DNA from: an uncultured Myroides sp.
GTDB taxonomy: Bacteria > Bacteroidota > Bacteroidia > Flavobacteriales > Flavobacteriaceae
NCBI GenBank assembly: GCA_913777665.1
Contig: CAJYTF010000015.1
Location: forward strand, 62,001 to 126,000
DNA length: 64,000 nucleotides
Direction of reading: 5' to 3'
A program made the position numbers and the translations under genes. Below, in pieces: positions 9,820 through 19,594 of the stretch (positions within the stretch are counted from its first letter, which is position 1; each line of letters opens with the position of its first letter). The notes under the pieces were generated by a model, which was not told where the DNA came from, did not search any database, and saw only the letters and a program-made list of their open reading frames with translations.

Positions 9820-11151
9820 TTATAATTTTTGTACTTCGTTTTTAAATTGAGTTCCACGATCTTCATAGCTTGTGAATAAATCGAAACTTGCGCAAGCTGG
9901 CGACAATAAAACCGTATCGCCTTCTTCTGATGCTTTTGATGCCAATTTAACAGCTTCTTCCATTGATGAAGCTTCAACAATTAAATCAACAATTGGCGAA
10001 AACGCGTTGATGATTTTTGTATTATCAATTCCCAAACAAATAATGGCTTTCACTTTTTCGTGAACAAATGTCATTAGTTCGTCGTAATCGTTTCCTTTGT
10101 CAACACCACCAACAATCCAAACGGTTGGTGTGTTCATACTTTCTAAAGCAAAATATGTTGCATTAACGTTAGTTGCTTTAGAATCGTTTATGTATTGTAC
10201 TTTATTAATTTTAGCAACTTTTTCTAAACGGTGTTCTGCATTTTGAAAATTTGATAAACTTTCGCGAATTGTTTGTTTGCGTACGCGCATCATTTGCGCA
10301 ACTAATGTAGCAGCCATGGCATTTTTTACGTTGTGTTTACCTTCTATTGCAATTTCGGCTACAGGAACCGTCATTTTTTCGTTGTTTATCATTGCTATAA
10401 TGTTATTATCTTCTAAATAAGCACCTCTTTCGAACTTTTTTGTTAGTGAAAAAGGAACCAATTGAGCTTTTGTTTGGTTGTTTTTTAGCCAGTTGTTAAT
10501 GGCTTCGTCGTCTGCATCGTAAATCAAATAATCTTTTTCGGTTTGATTCATTGTGATACGAAATTTTGATGCAATGTAATTTTCGTATTTATATTCGTAT
10601 CGATCCAAATGATCGGGACTAATGTTTGTAATAATGGCAATGTGCGGATTGTAATTGATATTTCCGTCTAACTGAAAACTGCTTAATTCTAATACAAACA
10701 ATTTTTCTGGATCAATCGCCACTTGTTTTGCATAACTCTCACCAATATTTCCTGCCAACCCCACATTCAACCCTTCTTGCTTTAACAAGTGATAGGTTAG
10801 CATTGTTGTGGTGGTTTTGCCATTGCTGCCCGTAATTGCGATTGATGTGTTTTTTGCAAACTGATACACAAATTCAATTTCGGATATTACCTTGATGCCT
10901 TTCTCATGCAACTTTTTTACGATGGGCGCTTTATCAGGAATTCCCGGGCTTTTTACAACAACATCAGCATTTAAAATTTTGCTTTCGGTGTGCTGTTGTT
11001 GTTCCCATTCGATCTTTTCTTCGTTTAATATCTTCTGATATTTTTCATTGATCGATCCAAAATCAGAAACAAAAACCTCGTAACCTTCTTTCTTTCCTAA
11101 AAGTGCTGTTCCAACACCACTTTCTCCTGCACCTAAAATTACCAATCGCAT
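9820..11151 (-). CDS. murD: UDP-N-acetylmuramoyl-L-alanine--D-glutamate ligase MurD
   Basis: Cytoplasmic Mur ligase adding D-Glu to UDP-MurNAc-L-Ala. 443 residues. The N-terminus has LGAGESGVGTA; VKSPGIP is near 67; the ATP loop is AITGSNGKTTTTM near 108; NISPDHLDRY is near 178; the C-terminal domain has NDSKATNVNAT near 318 and LLSPACASFDLF near 415. The gene lies 1 base from mraY and 5 bases from ftsW. Confidence 0.98.
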   Translation of the reverse strand: MRLVILGAGESGVGTALLGKKEGYEVFVSDFGSINEKYQKILNEEKIEWEQQQHTESKILNADVVVKSPGIPDKAPIVKKLHEKGIKVISEIEFVYQFAKNTSIAITGSNGKTTTTMLTYHLLKQEGLNVGLAGNIGESYAKQVAIDPEKLFVLELSSFQLDGNINYNPHIAIITNISPDHLDRYEYKYENYIASKFRITMNQTEKDYLIYDADDEAINNWLKNNQTKAQLVPFSLTKKFERGAYLEDNNIIAMINNEKMTVPVAEIAIEGKHNVKNAMAATLVAQMMRVRKQTIRESLSNFQNAEHRLEKVAKINKVQYINDSKATNVNATYFALESMNTPTVWIVGGVDKGNDYDELMTFVHEKVKAIICLGIDNTKIINAFSPIVDLIVEASSMEEAVKLASKASEEGDTVLLSPACASFDLFTSYEDRGTQFKNEVQKL

Positions 11152-11152
11152 G

Positions 11153-12361
11153 CTATCTTAATTTTAATGATACAACACAGAAAATTGCCAAAAAGATACC
11201 TACAATCCAAAAACGGGTTACAATTTTACTTTCGTGATAGCCTTTTTTCTGGTAATGGTGATGCAATGGCGACATTAATAAAATGCGTCTGCCTTCGCCA
11301 TATTTTCGTTTGGTATATTTAAAATAAGCAACCTGCATTACTACCGAAAGGTTCTCTGCAAGAAAAATTCCGCACAAAACAGGAATCAACATTTCTTTAC
11401 GAACCGCAATTGCCAAAACGGCGATTACTCCACCAATGGTTAAACTTCCGGTATCGCCCATAAAAACCTGTGCCGGAAAAGCATTATACCAGAGAAAACC
11501 GACGAGCGCACCTACAAAGGCGGCTATGAAAACTGTCATTTCCCCGGAATTGGGTATGTACATAATGTTGAGGTAGTTTGCAAATACAAAGTTACCCGAC
11601 ACAAATGCGAAAATCCCTAAAGCCACAACGGTTATGGCGGATGTTCCTGCGGCGAGACCATCGATTCCATCGGTTAAATTGGCTCCGTTTGAAACTGCCG
11701 TTACAATAAAAATCACAATTGGTATAAAAATTAACCAGATGTAATTCTCGTATCCGTCGCCCATCCACGAAATCAACTGTCCGTAATTAAACTCGTTATC
11801 CTTAAAAAACGGAATGGTCGTAGTGGTTGATTTAATATCAAACTTACTTGTTACGCCGGTTTCCAACAAAATACTCGGTGTGTCGCGCACGGTAATATTC
11901 GGATGGAAATAGAAGATCGCTCCTACAATTACTCCCAAACCAATTTGTCCTACAACTTTAAATTTTCCTTTTAAACCTTCTTTATCTTTCTTAAAAACCT
12001 TGATATAATCGTCTAGAAATCCAATAACACCCATCCAGATTGTGGTTAAAATCAAAACCAAAACGTAGATGTTTTCTAATCGAGCCAAAAGCAAAACCGG
12101 AATTAACGTTGCCATGATAATGATGATACCACCCATTGTTGGCGTTCCTGCTTTTTCGTTCTGACCTTCTAAACCTAACTCACGAACTGTTTCACCAATT
12201 TGCTGTCTGCGCAAATAACTGATGATTTTTTTACCGAATATTGTTGATATCAATAAGGATAAAATAAATGCCATTCCCGAACGAAAGGTGATGAATTGAT
12301 ATAATGCCGATCCCGGAAAATCGAACATACCATCTAAATATTTTAGTAAGTAGTATAGCAT
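11153..12361 (-). CDS. mraY: Phospho-MurNAc-pentapeptide transferase MraY
   Basis: Integral membrane enzyme that transfers phospho-MurNAc-pentapeptide to undecaprenyl phosphate, making lipid I. 402 residues with about 10 transmembrane helices. Active-site motifs are GTPTMGG near 72, the Asp-rich FLDDYIK near 114, [12 protein letters not shown] near 227, FMGDTGSL near 297, and the histidine cluster [10 protein letters not shown] near 365. It is longer than the E. coli enzyme (360), with an extra segment at about 155-185 between transmembrane helices. It stands 1 base from murE. Confidence 0.98.
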   Translation of the reverse strand: MLYYLLKYLDGMFDFPGSALYQFITFRSGMAFILSLLISTIFGKKIISYLRRQQIGETVRELGLEGQNEKAGTPTMGGIIIIMATLIPVLLLARLENIYVLVLILTTIWMGVIGFLDDYIKVFKKDKEGLKGKFKVVGQIGLGVIVGAIFYFHPNITVRDTPSILLETGVTSKFDIKSTTTTIPFFKDNEFNYGQLISWMGDGYENYIWLIFIPIVIFIVTAVSNGANLTDGIDGLAAGTSAITVVALGIFAFVSGNFVFANYLNIMYIPNSGEMTVFIAAFVGALVGFLWYNAFPAQVFMGDTGSLTIGGVIAVLAIAVRKEMLIPVLCGIFLAENLSVVMQVAYFKYTKRKYGEGRRILLMSPLHHHYQKKGYHESKIVTRFWIVGIFLAIFCVVSLKLR

Positions 12362-12362
12362 T

Positions 12363-13826
12363 TTACTTATTGAATTCGTTTAAAAATTTGATAACTTCCT
12401 CTAAATCGTTAAAGTGGTGTTTCACACCTTTTATTTCCTGATAATCTTCGTGACCTTTGCCTGCAATTAAAATAATATCGCCTTCTTTAGCCATTTTACA
12501 GGCTGTTTTTATGGCTTGGTGACGGTCTTCTATTGTTAGATATTTGTTGGTATTCTGTGCTTCTACACCGGCTTCCATGTCCTTTAAAATTTCAAAAGGA
12601 TCTTCGTTACGCGGATTGTCTGACGTTAGAATAACCGTATCACTCATTTCTGTTGCAATGCGCGCCATTACGGGGCGTTTTTCTTTATCGCGATTTCCGC
12701 CACAACCAACAACTGTAAATAATTGTTCGTTAAACGTGCGAATTTCTGCAATGGTTTTCAGTACATTTTCCAACGCGTCTGGCGTATGTGCGTAATCTAC
12801 AATTGCGGTGATTTTGGTTTTTGATACAATAAATTGAAATCTGCCCGAAACACTTTTTAATGTACTTAAGTGCAGCAAAATTTCTTCTTTAGTTAAGCCT
12901 AATTCTAAAGCGGTTGCGTAAATCGCCAATAGGTTTGATGCGTTGAATTTTCCGATTAATTGAACCCAAACTTCCTGATTATTGATGTTTAACAGCATAC
13001 CGTTAAACTGACTTTCAATGATTTTACCATTTATATCGGCAACATTCTGTATGCTGTACATTGTTTTCTTTGCACCACAGTTTTGCAACATAAAAGCTCC
13101 GTTTTTATCATCGGCATTACTTATGGCAAAAGATGTTTTAGCTAATGAATCAAAAAACGATTTTTTTACATTGCGATACTCTGCAAATGTTTTATGATAA
13201 TCTAAATGATCGTGCGATAAATTGGTGAAAATTCCACCTTTAAAAGCTAAGGCATCGGTACGTTTTTGCGCAATTCCGTGCGAGCTAACTTCCATAAAAC
13301 AATAACTGCAACCCGCCTGAACCATTTGGTTTAAGTAGTTGTTTATTGATATAGAATCGGGTGTGGTATGCGTTGCAGGAAATTCTTCATTTCCTACCAA
13401 TATTTTTACGGTTGATAACAAACCAACTTTATAACCTGCTTTTGTAAATAACTGATGCAATAAGGTAGCAATAGTTGTTTTGCCGTTTGTGCCTGTAACA
13501 CCAACCAAAGACAATTTTTCTGACGGATTATCGTAAAAATTAGCTGCGATAAACGCTAATGCTTCATTGGCATCGACAACCTTAACGTAGGTAACATCAT
13601 CTGAAAAAACTGCAGGATCGTCTTCATAAACTACTGTAGTTGCACCGTTTTCAATGGCTTTTTCAATATAATCGTGTCCGTTAGAAATAGTTCCTTTTTG
13701 TGCGATAAACACACAGTTCGGAGTGATCTTTCTTGAATCAAAGACAATATCAGAGATTTCTATATTAGTAGAACCTCTAACAGCATCTATCGATACTTTA
13801 TATAATATGCCTTTTAATTTTTTCAA
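12363..13826 (-). CDS. murE: UDP-MurNAc-tripeptide synthetase MurE (meso-DAP type)
   Basis: Cytoplasmic ligase adding the third residue of the stem peptide. 487 residues. Motifs are [15 protein letters not shown] near 108, HTTPDS near 152, [11 protein letters not shown] near 177, and [12 protein letters not shown] near 331. The C-terminal specificity motif is DNPRNEDP near 400, which marks meso-diaminopimelate rather than lysine ligases. The last 4 bases overlap the start of the ftsI stop region (ATGA-type coupling). Confidence 0.98.
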   Translation of the reverse strand: MKKLKGILYKVSIDAVRGSTNIEISDIVFDSRKITPNCVFIAQKGTISNGHDYIEKAIENGATTVVYEDDPAVFSDDVTYVKVVDANEALAFIAANFYDNPSEKLSLVGVTGTNGKTTIATLLHQLFTKAGYKVGLLSTVKILVGNEEFPATHTTPDSISINNYLNQMVQAGCSYCFMEVSSHGIAQKRTDALAFKGGIFTNLSHDHLDYHKTFAEYRNVKKSFFDSLAKTSFAISNADDKNGAFMLQNCGAKKTMYSIQNVADINGKIIESQFNGMLLNINNQEVWVQLIGKFNASNLLAIYATALELGLTKEEILLHLSTLKSVSGRFQFIVSKTKITAIVDYAHTPDALENVLKTIAEIRTFNEQLFTVVGCGGNRDKEKRPVMARIATEMSDTVILTSDNPRNEDPFEILKDMEAGVEAQNTNKYLTIEDRHQAIKTACKMAKEGDIILIAGKGHEDYQEIKGVKHHFNDLEEVIKFLNEFNK

Positions 13827-15817
13827 CTTAATTCTAATGTAATTATTTGCTGTTTTGTAATTTTTTCTCCGTTTGGCACCGATTGTTTGGTTACTTTTCC
13901 AAAGCCTACAATCTGTACTTTTAAACCTAAATTTTCTAATATGGCTACGGCATCCATTGCAGGTAAGCCAACTACGTTAGGCATTGCAGAACCCGAATGT
14001 TTTACGTTTGCGTAATATTTTTTATAACTTTTTACTGCCGCTTGTGACGGAGTTTCTATGTTTTTGATTTCTTTTAACGAAGGCACATCGGTAAAAATCT
14101 TTTGTGCGATACGTTTAAAAACCGGTCCGGCAACATCGCCACCATAATAACTGTGTTTTGTTGGGCGATGGATCACTACAATACATGAATACTTAGGATT
14201 ATCGGCAGGAAAATATCCTACAAAAGACGATGCATAATACATTCCGCCTCGGTTACCATAATTCATTTGCGCTGTTCCCGTTTTACCAGCCATTGAAAAA
14301 TCTTTGGATTGTAAGCCTTTTCCGGTACCTCTTAAAACCACGTTTTTCATGATTGCCTGCATTTCTTTAACCACTTTTGGTTTTACGATCTGCGGGTTAA
14401 TTACTTCTTTGTCAAAAGTTCTGATTACCTGATTTACATCGCGAATTTCCTTTACAAACTGTGGTTTTACCATTTCGCCGTTGTTGGCAATTGAATTATA
14501 CAGCGTTAGCGTTTGCATTGGTGTTACCAAGATTCCGTAGCCGTAAGCCATCCATGGTAAGGCAATTTTACTCCAGTTTCTATCGCCCGGAACAGGAATG
14601 TACGATTTTGGTTCGCCTTTAAGATCCAATCCTAAAGTGGCGTTGAAGCCAAAATCTTTCATTTTATCTGTAAAATCTTTCGGATTGTCTTTGTACGCTT
14701 GATTAACCGCTTGCGTAACCACCGTGTTCGATGAAACTTCAAACGCACGACCTAAAGAAATTTTTCCGTAACCACGACGGTTAGAATCGCGAACCTGTCT
14801 GCCCGAAAAAGTTACAATTCCGTTATGGGTATCGTAAATTGTTGCAGTATCGGCTTTTCCGTCATCTAACAACGCCATATAAGATGCCAGTTTAAAGGTA
14901 GATCCCGGATCATGACGTTCTAAAACGGCGTAATTTACTGTTTCGCGGTACGATCCATCGTCAATCTTTCCAAGGTTTGATATCGCTTTTACTTGTCCGG
15001 TATTTGTTTCCATTACTACCACAGTTCCATGATCGGCTTCGTAATATTCCAAAGAACTTAATAATGCGTGGTGCGCAATATCTTGAATGTAAACATCAAT
15101 TGTTGTGGTAATATCGTAACCATCTTGTGGATCAATCTCATTTTCGTCGTGAATTGGTTTCCAAAGGTTTTTAGACATTTTCTGAACCTTACGCTTGCCT
15201 TCTTTACCTGTTAAATAATCGGTAAAAGCAGCTTCGATACCTTTCCTTGTAATGGTTTTATCGTCGTTAACACGTTCGTAACCTATGGTTCTGTTAGCAA
15301 TCATACCCATTGGATATTCGCGAACATGCACTTGGTTTACAATCATTCCGCCTTTGTACTTTCCCAGATTAAACAACGGAAACGATTTTAGTTTCATGTA
15401 CTGCGTGTAGCTTAATTTGGTAGCAATATGTACGTAGCGTTTTTTGTTTGAACGTGCTTTGCGGAAATAAGACTCGTATTCGCCTGCTGATTTTTTTGGA
15501 ATGAACTTGGCTAATGAATCTGAAAAACCGCGTATGTTTTGTTCGAAATGTTCGTTTGATGGTGAATAAGGATCAAAATAAACCGTGTATTTAGGAATAG
15601 ATGTTGCCAGTAAACTACCATCGGCAGAATAGATATTTCCGCGATTTGCAGGAATAATCTCGTCTTTAATAGTTAAGCTGTCTGCTTTGCTGCGCCATTC
15701 TTCGCCTTCTTTAAATTGAATAATGCTCATTTTTAAAAAAATGGCAATACCAATGGCAAGCATTCCAAAGAAAACAAAGTAAATTCTGTTATTTTCGGTT
15801 TTCTTCGCTAATCCCAT
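13823..15817 (-). CDS. ftsI: Septal class B penicillin-binding protein FtsI (PBP3) with PASTA domain
   Basis: Transpeptidase that cross-links septal peptidoglycan. 664 residues. Residues about 13-31 are the membrane anchor, followed by the PBP dimerisation domain. The catalytic triad motifs are STFK (about 309-312), SSN near 364 and KTGT near 513. The C-terminal ~60 residues (from SAMPNVVGLPAMDA) form a single PASTA domain, absent from E. coli FtsI but usual in Bacteroidota and Gram-positive homologues. The gene overlaps ftsL by 10 bases and murE by 4. It is the expected partner of FtsW in the same operon. Confidence 0.95.
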   Translation of the reverse strand: MGLAKKTENNRIYFVFFGMLAIGIAIFLKMSIIQFKEGEEWRSKADSLTIKDEIIPANRGNIYSADGSLLATSIPKYTVYFDPYSPSNEHFEQNIRGFSDSLAKFIPKKSAGEYESYFRKARSNKKRYVHIATKLSYTQYMKLKSFPLFNLGKYKGGMIVNQVHVREYPMGMIANRTIGYERVNDDKTITRKGIEAAFTDYLTGKEGKRKVQKMSKNLWKPIHDENEIDPQDGYDITTTIDVYIQDIAHHALLSSLEYYEADHGTVVVMETNTGQVKAISNLGKIDDGSYRETVNYAVLERHDPGSTFKLASYMALLDDGKADTATIYDTHNGIVTFSGRQVRDSNRRGYGKISLGRAFEVSSNTVVTQAVNQAYKDNPKDFTDKMKDFGFNATLGLDLKGEPKSYIPVPGDRNWSKIALPWMAYGYGILVTPMQTLTLYNSIANNGEMVKPQFVKEIRDVNQVIRTFDKEVINPQIVKPKVVKEMQAIMKNVVLRGTGKGLQSKDFSMAGKTGTAQMNYGNRGGMYYASSFVGYFPADNPKYSCIVVIHRPTKHSYYGGDVAGPVFKRIAQKIFTDVPSLKEIKNIETPSQAAVKSYKKYYANVKHSGSAMPNVVGLPAMDAVAILENLGLKVQIVGFGKVTKQSVPNGEKITKQQIITLELS

Positions 15818-16146
15818 ATCTCATACCACTTTTTTTCTTTCTCGATAACAACTTTTACTTTTTTTGGTGGAGTCGATGATGGTAAAATCTGGTAAAATTC
15901 CATTTGTTTTGCCACATTCGATTCCATTCTTAATTGCATTAATTCTGATCTTTTATCAACAAATTCTGACCGAAGTTCTTTAACCTGTTCGGTTAAATCT
16001 TTTACTTTCATCATTTTTTGTTCGTAAAAGTGGTTGTTTGCAATTAAAACTAAGGTCCAAAAAACAATATAGATTATAAAAAGCCAATTTTTCAACGATT
16101 GCCCTTCAACCAAAAATTTTGCTTTTATTATATTGTTTAATCCCAT
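15808..16146 (-). CDS. FtsL-like divisome protein
   Basis: 112 residues: a short cytoplasmic N-terminus, one transmembrane helix (about 21-38), then a periplasmic coiled coil (about 43-85, with KVKDLTEQVKELRSEF) and a basic/aromatic end (KEKKWYEIWD). Length, topology and the slot between rsmH and the septal PBP match FtsL, which with FtsB and FtsQ activates FtsWI. Sequence similarity to FtsL is always weak, so the call rests on topology and context. One base separates it from rsmH; it overlaps ftsI. Confidence 0.85.
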   Translation of the reverse strand: MGLNNIIKAKFLVEGQSLKNWLFIIYIVFWTLVLIANNHFYEQKMMKVKDLTEQVKELRSEFVDKRSELMQLRMESNVAKQMEFYQILPSSTPPKKVKVVIEKEKKWYEIWD

Positions 16147-16147
16147 T

Positions 16148-17059
16148 TTACTTTTTTTCTGCTATTCTTAATTTGGCACTTCGTGCACGATTGTTCTGTT
16201 TAATTTCTTCATCGGATGGAACGATCAATTTTCCAATGGTTTCAAAAGGAACTTCAAATCTCCCGAAAAAGTCGCGTTCCGGTTCACCTTCAAACATTCC
16301 GTTTTTAATAAAGCGTTTTACCAAACGATCTTCTAACGAGTGATACGATATCACGCTTAAACGTCCGCCCGGTTTTAGTATTTCTAACGATTGTTCCAAG
16401 AATTCTCTTAAAACATCCATTTCTTGATTCACTTCGATACGGATTGCCTGATAAATCTGCGCTAAAATTTTATTGCTTTTATGTGCAGGTAAAAAACGCG
16501 AAAATATTTTTTTTAATTGTTCTGAATTTTTTATAGGTTCTTCTTTTCGTGCGGTTACAATTGCTGCAGCCAAGCCGCGTGCATTGTTTAATTCGCCGTA
16601 AGAGAAAAACATTTTGCTTAATGCGACTTCGTCATAATCATTGATTACTTCGTAGGCAGAAAGACTGTTGTTTTGGTTCATACGCATATCCAGATCGGCA
16701 TCAAATCGAGTTGAAAACCCGCGTTCGGCAACATCAAACTGATGTGATGATACCCCGAAATCGCCCAAAATACCATCGACCTGCTTAATTCCGTATACAC
16801 GTAAGAAACGTTTTATGAAACGGAAATTTTCATTTATCAATGTAAAACGATCATCGTCAATGGCATTTTCCAATGCATCTGTATCCTGATCAAAAGCAAA
16901 CAATTTTCCGTTGGGTCCCAAATGGCGCATAATTTCTTTTGAATGTCCGCCGCCGCCAAAAGTAACATCAACATAAATTCCGTCGGGCTTTATGTTTAAA
17001 CCGTTAACCGTTTCTTTTAAAAGTACGGGGTTGTGATATTCGTATTCGTTATGCTCCAT
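16148..17059 (-). CDS. rsmH: 16S rRNA (cytosine(1402)-N4)-methyltransferase RsmH
   Basis: SAM-dependent methyltransferase (MraW) modifying C1402 in the decoding centre of 16S rRNA. 303 residues, normal length. Motifs are HNPVLLKETVNGL at the N-terminus, the SAM loop DVTFGGGGHSKEI near 31, GDFGVSSHQFD near 98, RFDADLDMRM near 118, and VISYHSLEDRLVK near 238. It overlaps mraZ by 11 bases as the second gene of the dcw operon. Confidence 0.98.
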   Translation of the reverse strand: MEHNEYEYHNPVLLKETVNGLNIKPDGIYVDVTFGGGGHSKEIMRHLGPNGKLFAFDQDTDALENAIDDDRFTLINENFRFIKRFLRVYGIKQVDGILGDFGVSSHQFDVAERGFSTRFDADLDMRMNQNNSLSAYEVINDYDEVALSKMFFSYGELNNARGLAAAIVTARKEEPIKNSEQLKKIFSRFLPAHKSNKILAQIYQAIRIEVNQEMDVLREFLEQSLEILKPGGRLSVISYHSLEDRLVKRFIKNGMFEGEPERDFFGRFEVPFETIGKLIVPSDEEIKQNNRARSAKLRIAEKK

Positions 17060-17510
17060 AATTATTTATTGATCCCATCACTTCTTCGGCTAAATCGCCA
17101 AAGTCTATTTCTTCATCATTTACAATTTTTTCGTATAAATCTTTATCCCAGATTTCAATCAGGTTAATTTTCGATGAAAACACCACGTCTTTAGAAATAT
17201 TTGCGAATTCAACCAAATCTTTACTTATTTGTAAACGTCCGGCGTCATCGATATCAACTATCTTTACACCTGCCATAAACTTGCGAATAAAGGTGTCTGC
17301 CTTGCGGTTAAAACGGTTTAATTCGTTTAATTTTTCTAACATTTTGTTCCATTCGTTCATTGGCCAAAGTTCTACGCATTTCTCATAAACAGAGCGCTTT
17401 AAGATGAAGCCGTCGCCAATTGAAATCAGTTGTTTTTTTAATGCAGCAGGTATCAACACCCTTCCTTTGGTGTCAATTTTACATTCGTATGTACCTACTA
17501 TTGGTTGCAT
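17049..17510 (-). CDS. mraZ: Transcriptional regulator MraZ
   Basis: First gene of the dcw cluster. MraZ is an AbrB-like ring-forming DNA-binding protein that controls its own operon. 153 residues with the two characteristic double-psi repeats: GTYECKIDTKGRVLIPAALKK near residues 6-26 (the motif core is DTKGRVLIP) and VKIVDIDDAGRLQISKDL near 85-102 (core DDAGRLQI). Upstream are three GTGGTA repeats at 10-bp period that match known MraZ operators, so autoregulation is likely. Confidence 0.97.
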   Translation of the reverse strand: MQPIVGTYECKIDTKGRVLIPAALKKQLISIGDGFILKRSVYEKCVELWPMNEWNKMLEKLNELNRFNRKADTFIRKFMAGVKIVDIDDAGRLQISKDLVEFANISKDVVFSSKINLIEIWDKDLYEKIVNDEEIDFGDLAEEVMGSINNYGA

Positions 17511-17539
17511 TAAATTTCTACATTAGATTAATTACAAAA

Positions 17540-17547
17540 CAAAAGTA
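17540..17547 (-). promoter_or_regulatory. -7 element of the mraZ/dcw promoter
   Basis: TACTTTTG on the minus strand fits the Bacteroidota -7 consensus TAnnTTTG, 30 bases before the mraZ ATG. No TTG is seen at -33; the corresponding position is occupied by the MraZ repeats. Confidence 0.55.
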
Positions 17548-17557
17548 ATTAAAATTT

Positions 17558-17583
17558 TACCACTTCCTACCACTTTTTACCAC
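17558..17583 (-). promoter_or_regulatory. Putative MraZ operator: three GTGGTA repeats at 10-bp period
   Basis: On the minus strand GTGGTA occurs three times (17583-17578, 17573-17568, 17563-17558), each copy exactly 10 bp from the next. They lie just upstream of the TACTTTTG element, so they overlap the -33 region. Known MraZ sites are direct repeats spaced by one helical turn (TGGGN in E. coli, AAAGTGK in mycoplasmas), a good match in spacing and sequence. Repression of the dcw promoter by MraZ is inferred. Confidence 0.75.
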
Positions 17584-17824
17584 TTTGTTGATAAGTTTTT
17601 GATTATACGTTATGATTTTGTAAGTAATTGATTATAAGGATTAAAATAATTTTTAAAGATTTTTAGGCAAGCGTAAAAAATATATAAGTATCTTTCAAAA
17701 TAAATGTAGATTTACCACGTAAAAATGCAAAACATTTAAATAACTAAAAGGGTTAGGTTGGGTAGCTTAAATATCAATTAGTAATTAAACTACTTTAACT
17801 TTACACGATTTTTTATTAATATCG
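17584..17824. other. Divergent intergenic region between mraZ and a hydrolase gene
   Basis: The 342-bp gap 17511-17852 separates two divergent genes. Apart from the MraZ repeats, the mraZ -7 element and the -7 element of the hydrolase gene, it is AT-rich without an open frame, a clear repeat or a tRNA. A single extra TACCAC lies near 17712, too far away to count as part of the operator. Confidence 0.6.
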
Positions 17825-17832
17825 TATATTTG
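17825..17832 (+). promoter_or_regulatory. -7 element before the alpha/beta hydrolase gene
   Basis: TATATTTG fits TAnnTTTG and lies 20 bases before the ATG at 17853. No convincing -33 TTG is present. Confidence 0.5.
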
Positions 17833-17852
17833 TACGAATTGAAATCGCATAT

Positions 17853-18620
17853 ATGGAGCGAAACATAAAAGAAGAAGGAAAATTTAGATACGTTGAAATT
17901 GGTGAAGGTACACCAATTGTTATTTTACACGGTTTAATGGGTGGGTTAAGTAATTTTGATGGTGTATCAGATTATTTTCCGAAAAAAGGATATAAAGTGG
18001 TTTTACCAGAATTACCAATTTATACCTTAAATATATTAAAGACAAACATAAAAGCTTTTGCAAAATTTGTACACGATTTTGTAAAACATAAAAAATACGA
18101 TAAAATTATTCTGTTAGGAAACTCGTTAGGTGGTCACATAGCGTTGTACTTTACCAAAATGTATCCGCAGTTAGTAGAAGCCTTGGTAATTACCGGTAGC
18201 TCTGGTTTGTACGAAAGTGCAATGGGCGATTCTTACCCGCGCCGTGGCGATTACGAGTTTATAAAAAAGAAAGCCGAAGATGTTTTTTACGATCCGGCGG
18301 TTGCTACCAAAGAAATTGTTGATGATGTTTTTACAACGGTTAACGACCGTATGAAGTTGATTAAAACACTAACAATTGCAAAAAGTGCCATTCGTCATAA
18401 CATGGCAAAAGATTTACCAAAAATGCACACCCAAACTTGTATTATTTGGGGGAAGAATGATATTGTAACACCACCCGATGTTGCTGAAGAATTTCACGAA
18501 CTGTTACCAGATTCGGATCTTTTTTGGATTGATAAATGCGGGCATGCAGCCATGATGGAAAAACCAGATGAGTTTAATGAAATTTTAGACCAGTGGTTTG
18601 AAAAAAGAAATATTAAGTAA
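17853..18620 (+). CDS. Alpha/beta-fold hydrolase
   Basis: 255 residues of the alpha/beta hydrolase fold. The oxyanion region is [12 protein letters not shown] near residue 25, the nucleophile elbow is GNSLGGH near 89-95 (Ser nucleophile), an acid is likely in [10 protein letters not shown] near 205, and the catalytic His is in [10 protein letters not shown] near 230. Substrate unknown; the family includes esterases, lipases and C-C hydrolases. It is followed after 2 bases by engB on the same strand, so the two are probably co-transcribed. Confidence 0.88.
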   Translation: MERNIKEEGKFRYVEIGEGTPIVILHGLMGGLSNFDGVSDYFPKKGYKVVLPELPIYTLNILKTNIKAFAKFVHDFVKHKKYDKIILLGNSLGGHIALYFTKMYPQLVEALVITGSSGLYESAMGDSYPRRGDYEFIKKKAEDVFYDPAVATKEIVDDVFTTVNDRMKLIKTLTIAKSAIRHNMAKDLPKMHTQTCIIWGKNDIVTPPDVAEEFHELLPDSDLFWIDKCGHAAMMEKPDEFNEILDQWFEKRNIK

Positions 18621-18622
18621 TT

Positions 18623-19243
18623 ATGAAGATTAATACTGCTGAATTTATTATAAGTAATTCGGATGTAAAGAAATGTCCAACCGAACCTATTCCTGAATAT
18701 GCTTTTATAGGAAGATCAAACGTTGGAAAATCTTCACTGATTAATATGCTTACCAACAACAAAAATCTGGCAAAAACATCGAGCCGTCCGGGGAAAACAC
18801 AGTTAATAAATCATTTTAAGATTAATAGCAATTGGTTTTTGGTCGATTTACCTGGATATGGTTATGCTAAAGTTTCAAAATCAACAAAAGCGATCTTTCA
18901 GAAATTCATCACCGAATATTTCGAGAAGCGTGAACAATTGGTAAGTGCTTTTGTTTTGGTTGATATTCGTCACGAAGCACAAAAGATCGATTTAGAGTTT
19001 ATAAACTATTTAGGAGAAAGCGGTGTTCCGTTCGGGATCATCTTTACAAAAGCCGACAAGATAAGTAAAGGAGCTATTCAAAAACATACAGCAGCTTACA
19101 AAAAAGCGTTACACGCTAATGGTTGGGAAGAAATACCGCCTTATTTTGTAACATCGTCTGAAAGTGAATTTGGTAAAGATGAGGTGTTGAACTACATTGA
19201 TCAGATAAATCAAGATATATTTAAAAACAACAGTTTTGTATAA
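18623..19243 (+). CDS. engB: Ribosome biogenesis GTPase EngB/YihA/YsxC
   Basis: 206-residue GTPase of the TRAFAC class that acts in late assembly of the 50S subunit. G1 is GRSNVGKSS (about 29-37), the switch I region is TSSRPGKTQ near 53-61, G3 is DLPGYGYAK near 75-83, G4 is TKAD near 146 and G5 is VTSSE near 178. Normal length for the family. It is followed immediately by a strong bidirectional terminator. Confidence 0.96.
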   Translation: MKINTAEFIISNSDVKKCPTEPIPEYAFIGRSNVGKSSLINMLTNNKNLAKTSSRPGKTQLINHFKINSNWFLVDLPGYGYAKVSKSTKAIFQKFITEYFEKREQLVSAFVLVDIRHEAQKIDLEFINYLGESGVPFGIIFTKADKISKGAIQKHTAAYKKALHANGWEEIPPYFVTSSESEFGKDEVLNYIDQINQDIFKNNSFV

Positions 19244-19274
19244 AAAAAGAGTTCCGAATTTGGAACTCTTTTTT
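19244..19274. terminator. Bidirectional terminator between convergent genes
   Basis: Perfect 12-bp stem AAAAAGAGTTCC / GGAACTCTTTTT with a 6-base loop. A-run before and T-run after the stem make it work from both sides: engB (+) and the small membrane gene (-). Confidence 0.88.
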
Positions 19275-19560
19275 AGCTATAAATCGTAAATAAAAGTGTA
19301 ATGGTAAGCGCCAAAATACCTAAAGCAATATAATATTTTTTATTCAGGTTGAATTTACTTACCAAAGCCACTATTAAAATAAACAGTGGCAAAATAAAAG
19401 TGCCGGCTGCAAAAAGCAAAGCACTGATTTCGTACAAAGCTCCAACAACTGCATACTTATAAACATCTATGTTGTGTGCAAAATTCCAATACAATAGAAT
19501 TAAAAAACTTACTATTAAAATAGCATTTGCTGTCTTTTTGTTTTGTGCGATGTTTTTCAT
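19273..19560 (-). CDS. Small membrane protein, unknown function
   Basis: 95 residues with a basic N-terminus (MKNIAQNKKT) and three predicted transmembrane helices (about 12-30, 35-64, 72-93). No recognisable domain. It is convergent with engB and shares the terminator with it. The gene looks real: sensible start, hydrophobic pattern with charged flanks, and no competing frame. Confidence 0.65.
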   Translation of the reverse strand: MKNIAQNKKTANAILIVSFLILLYWNFAHNIDVYKYAVVGALYEISALLFAAGTFILPLFILIVALVSKFNLNKKYYIALGILALTITLLFTIYS

Positions 19561-19594
19561 AGGATTTATTTTTGATATCTGTAAAGATAAAAAA

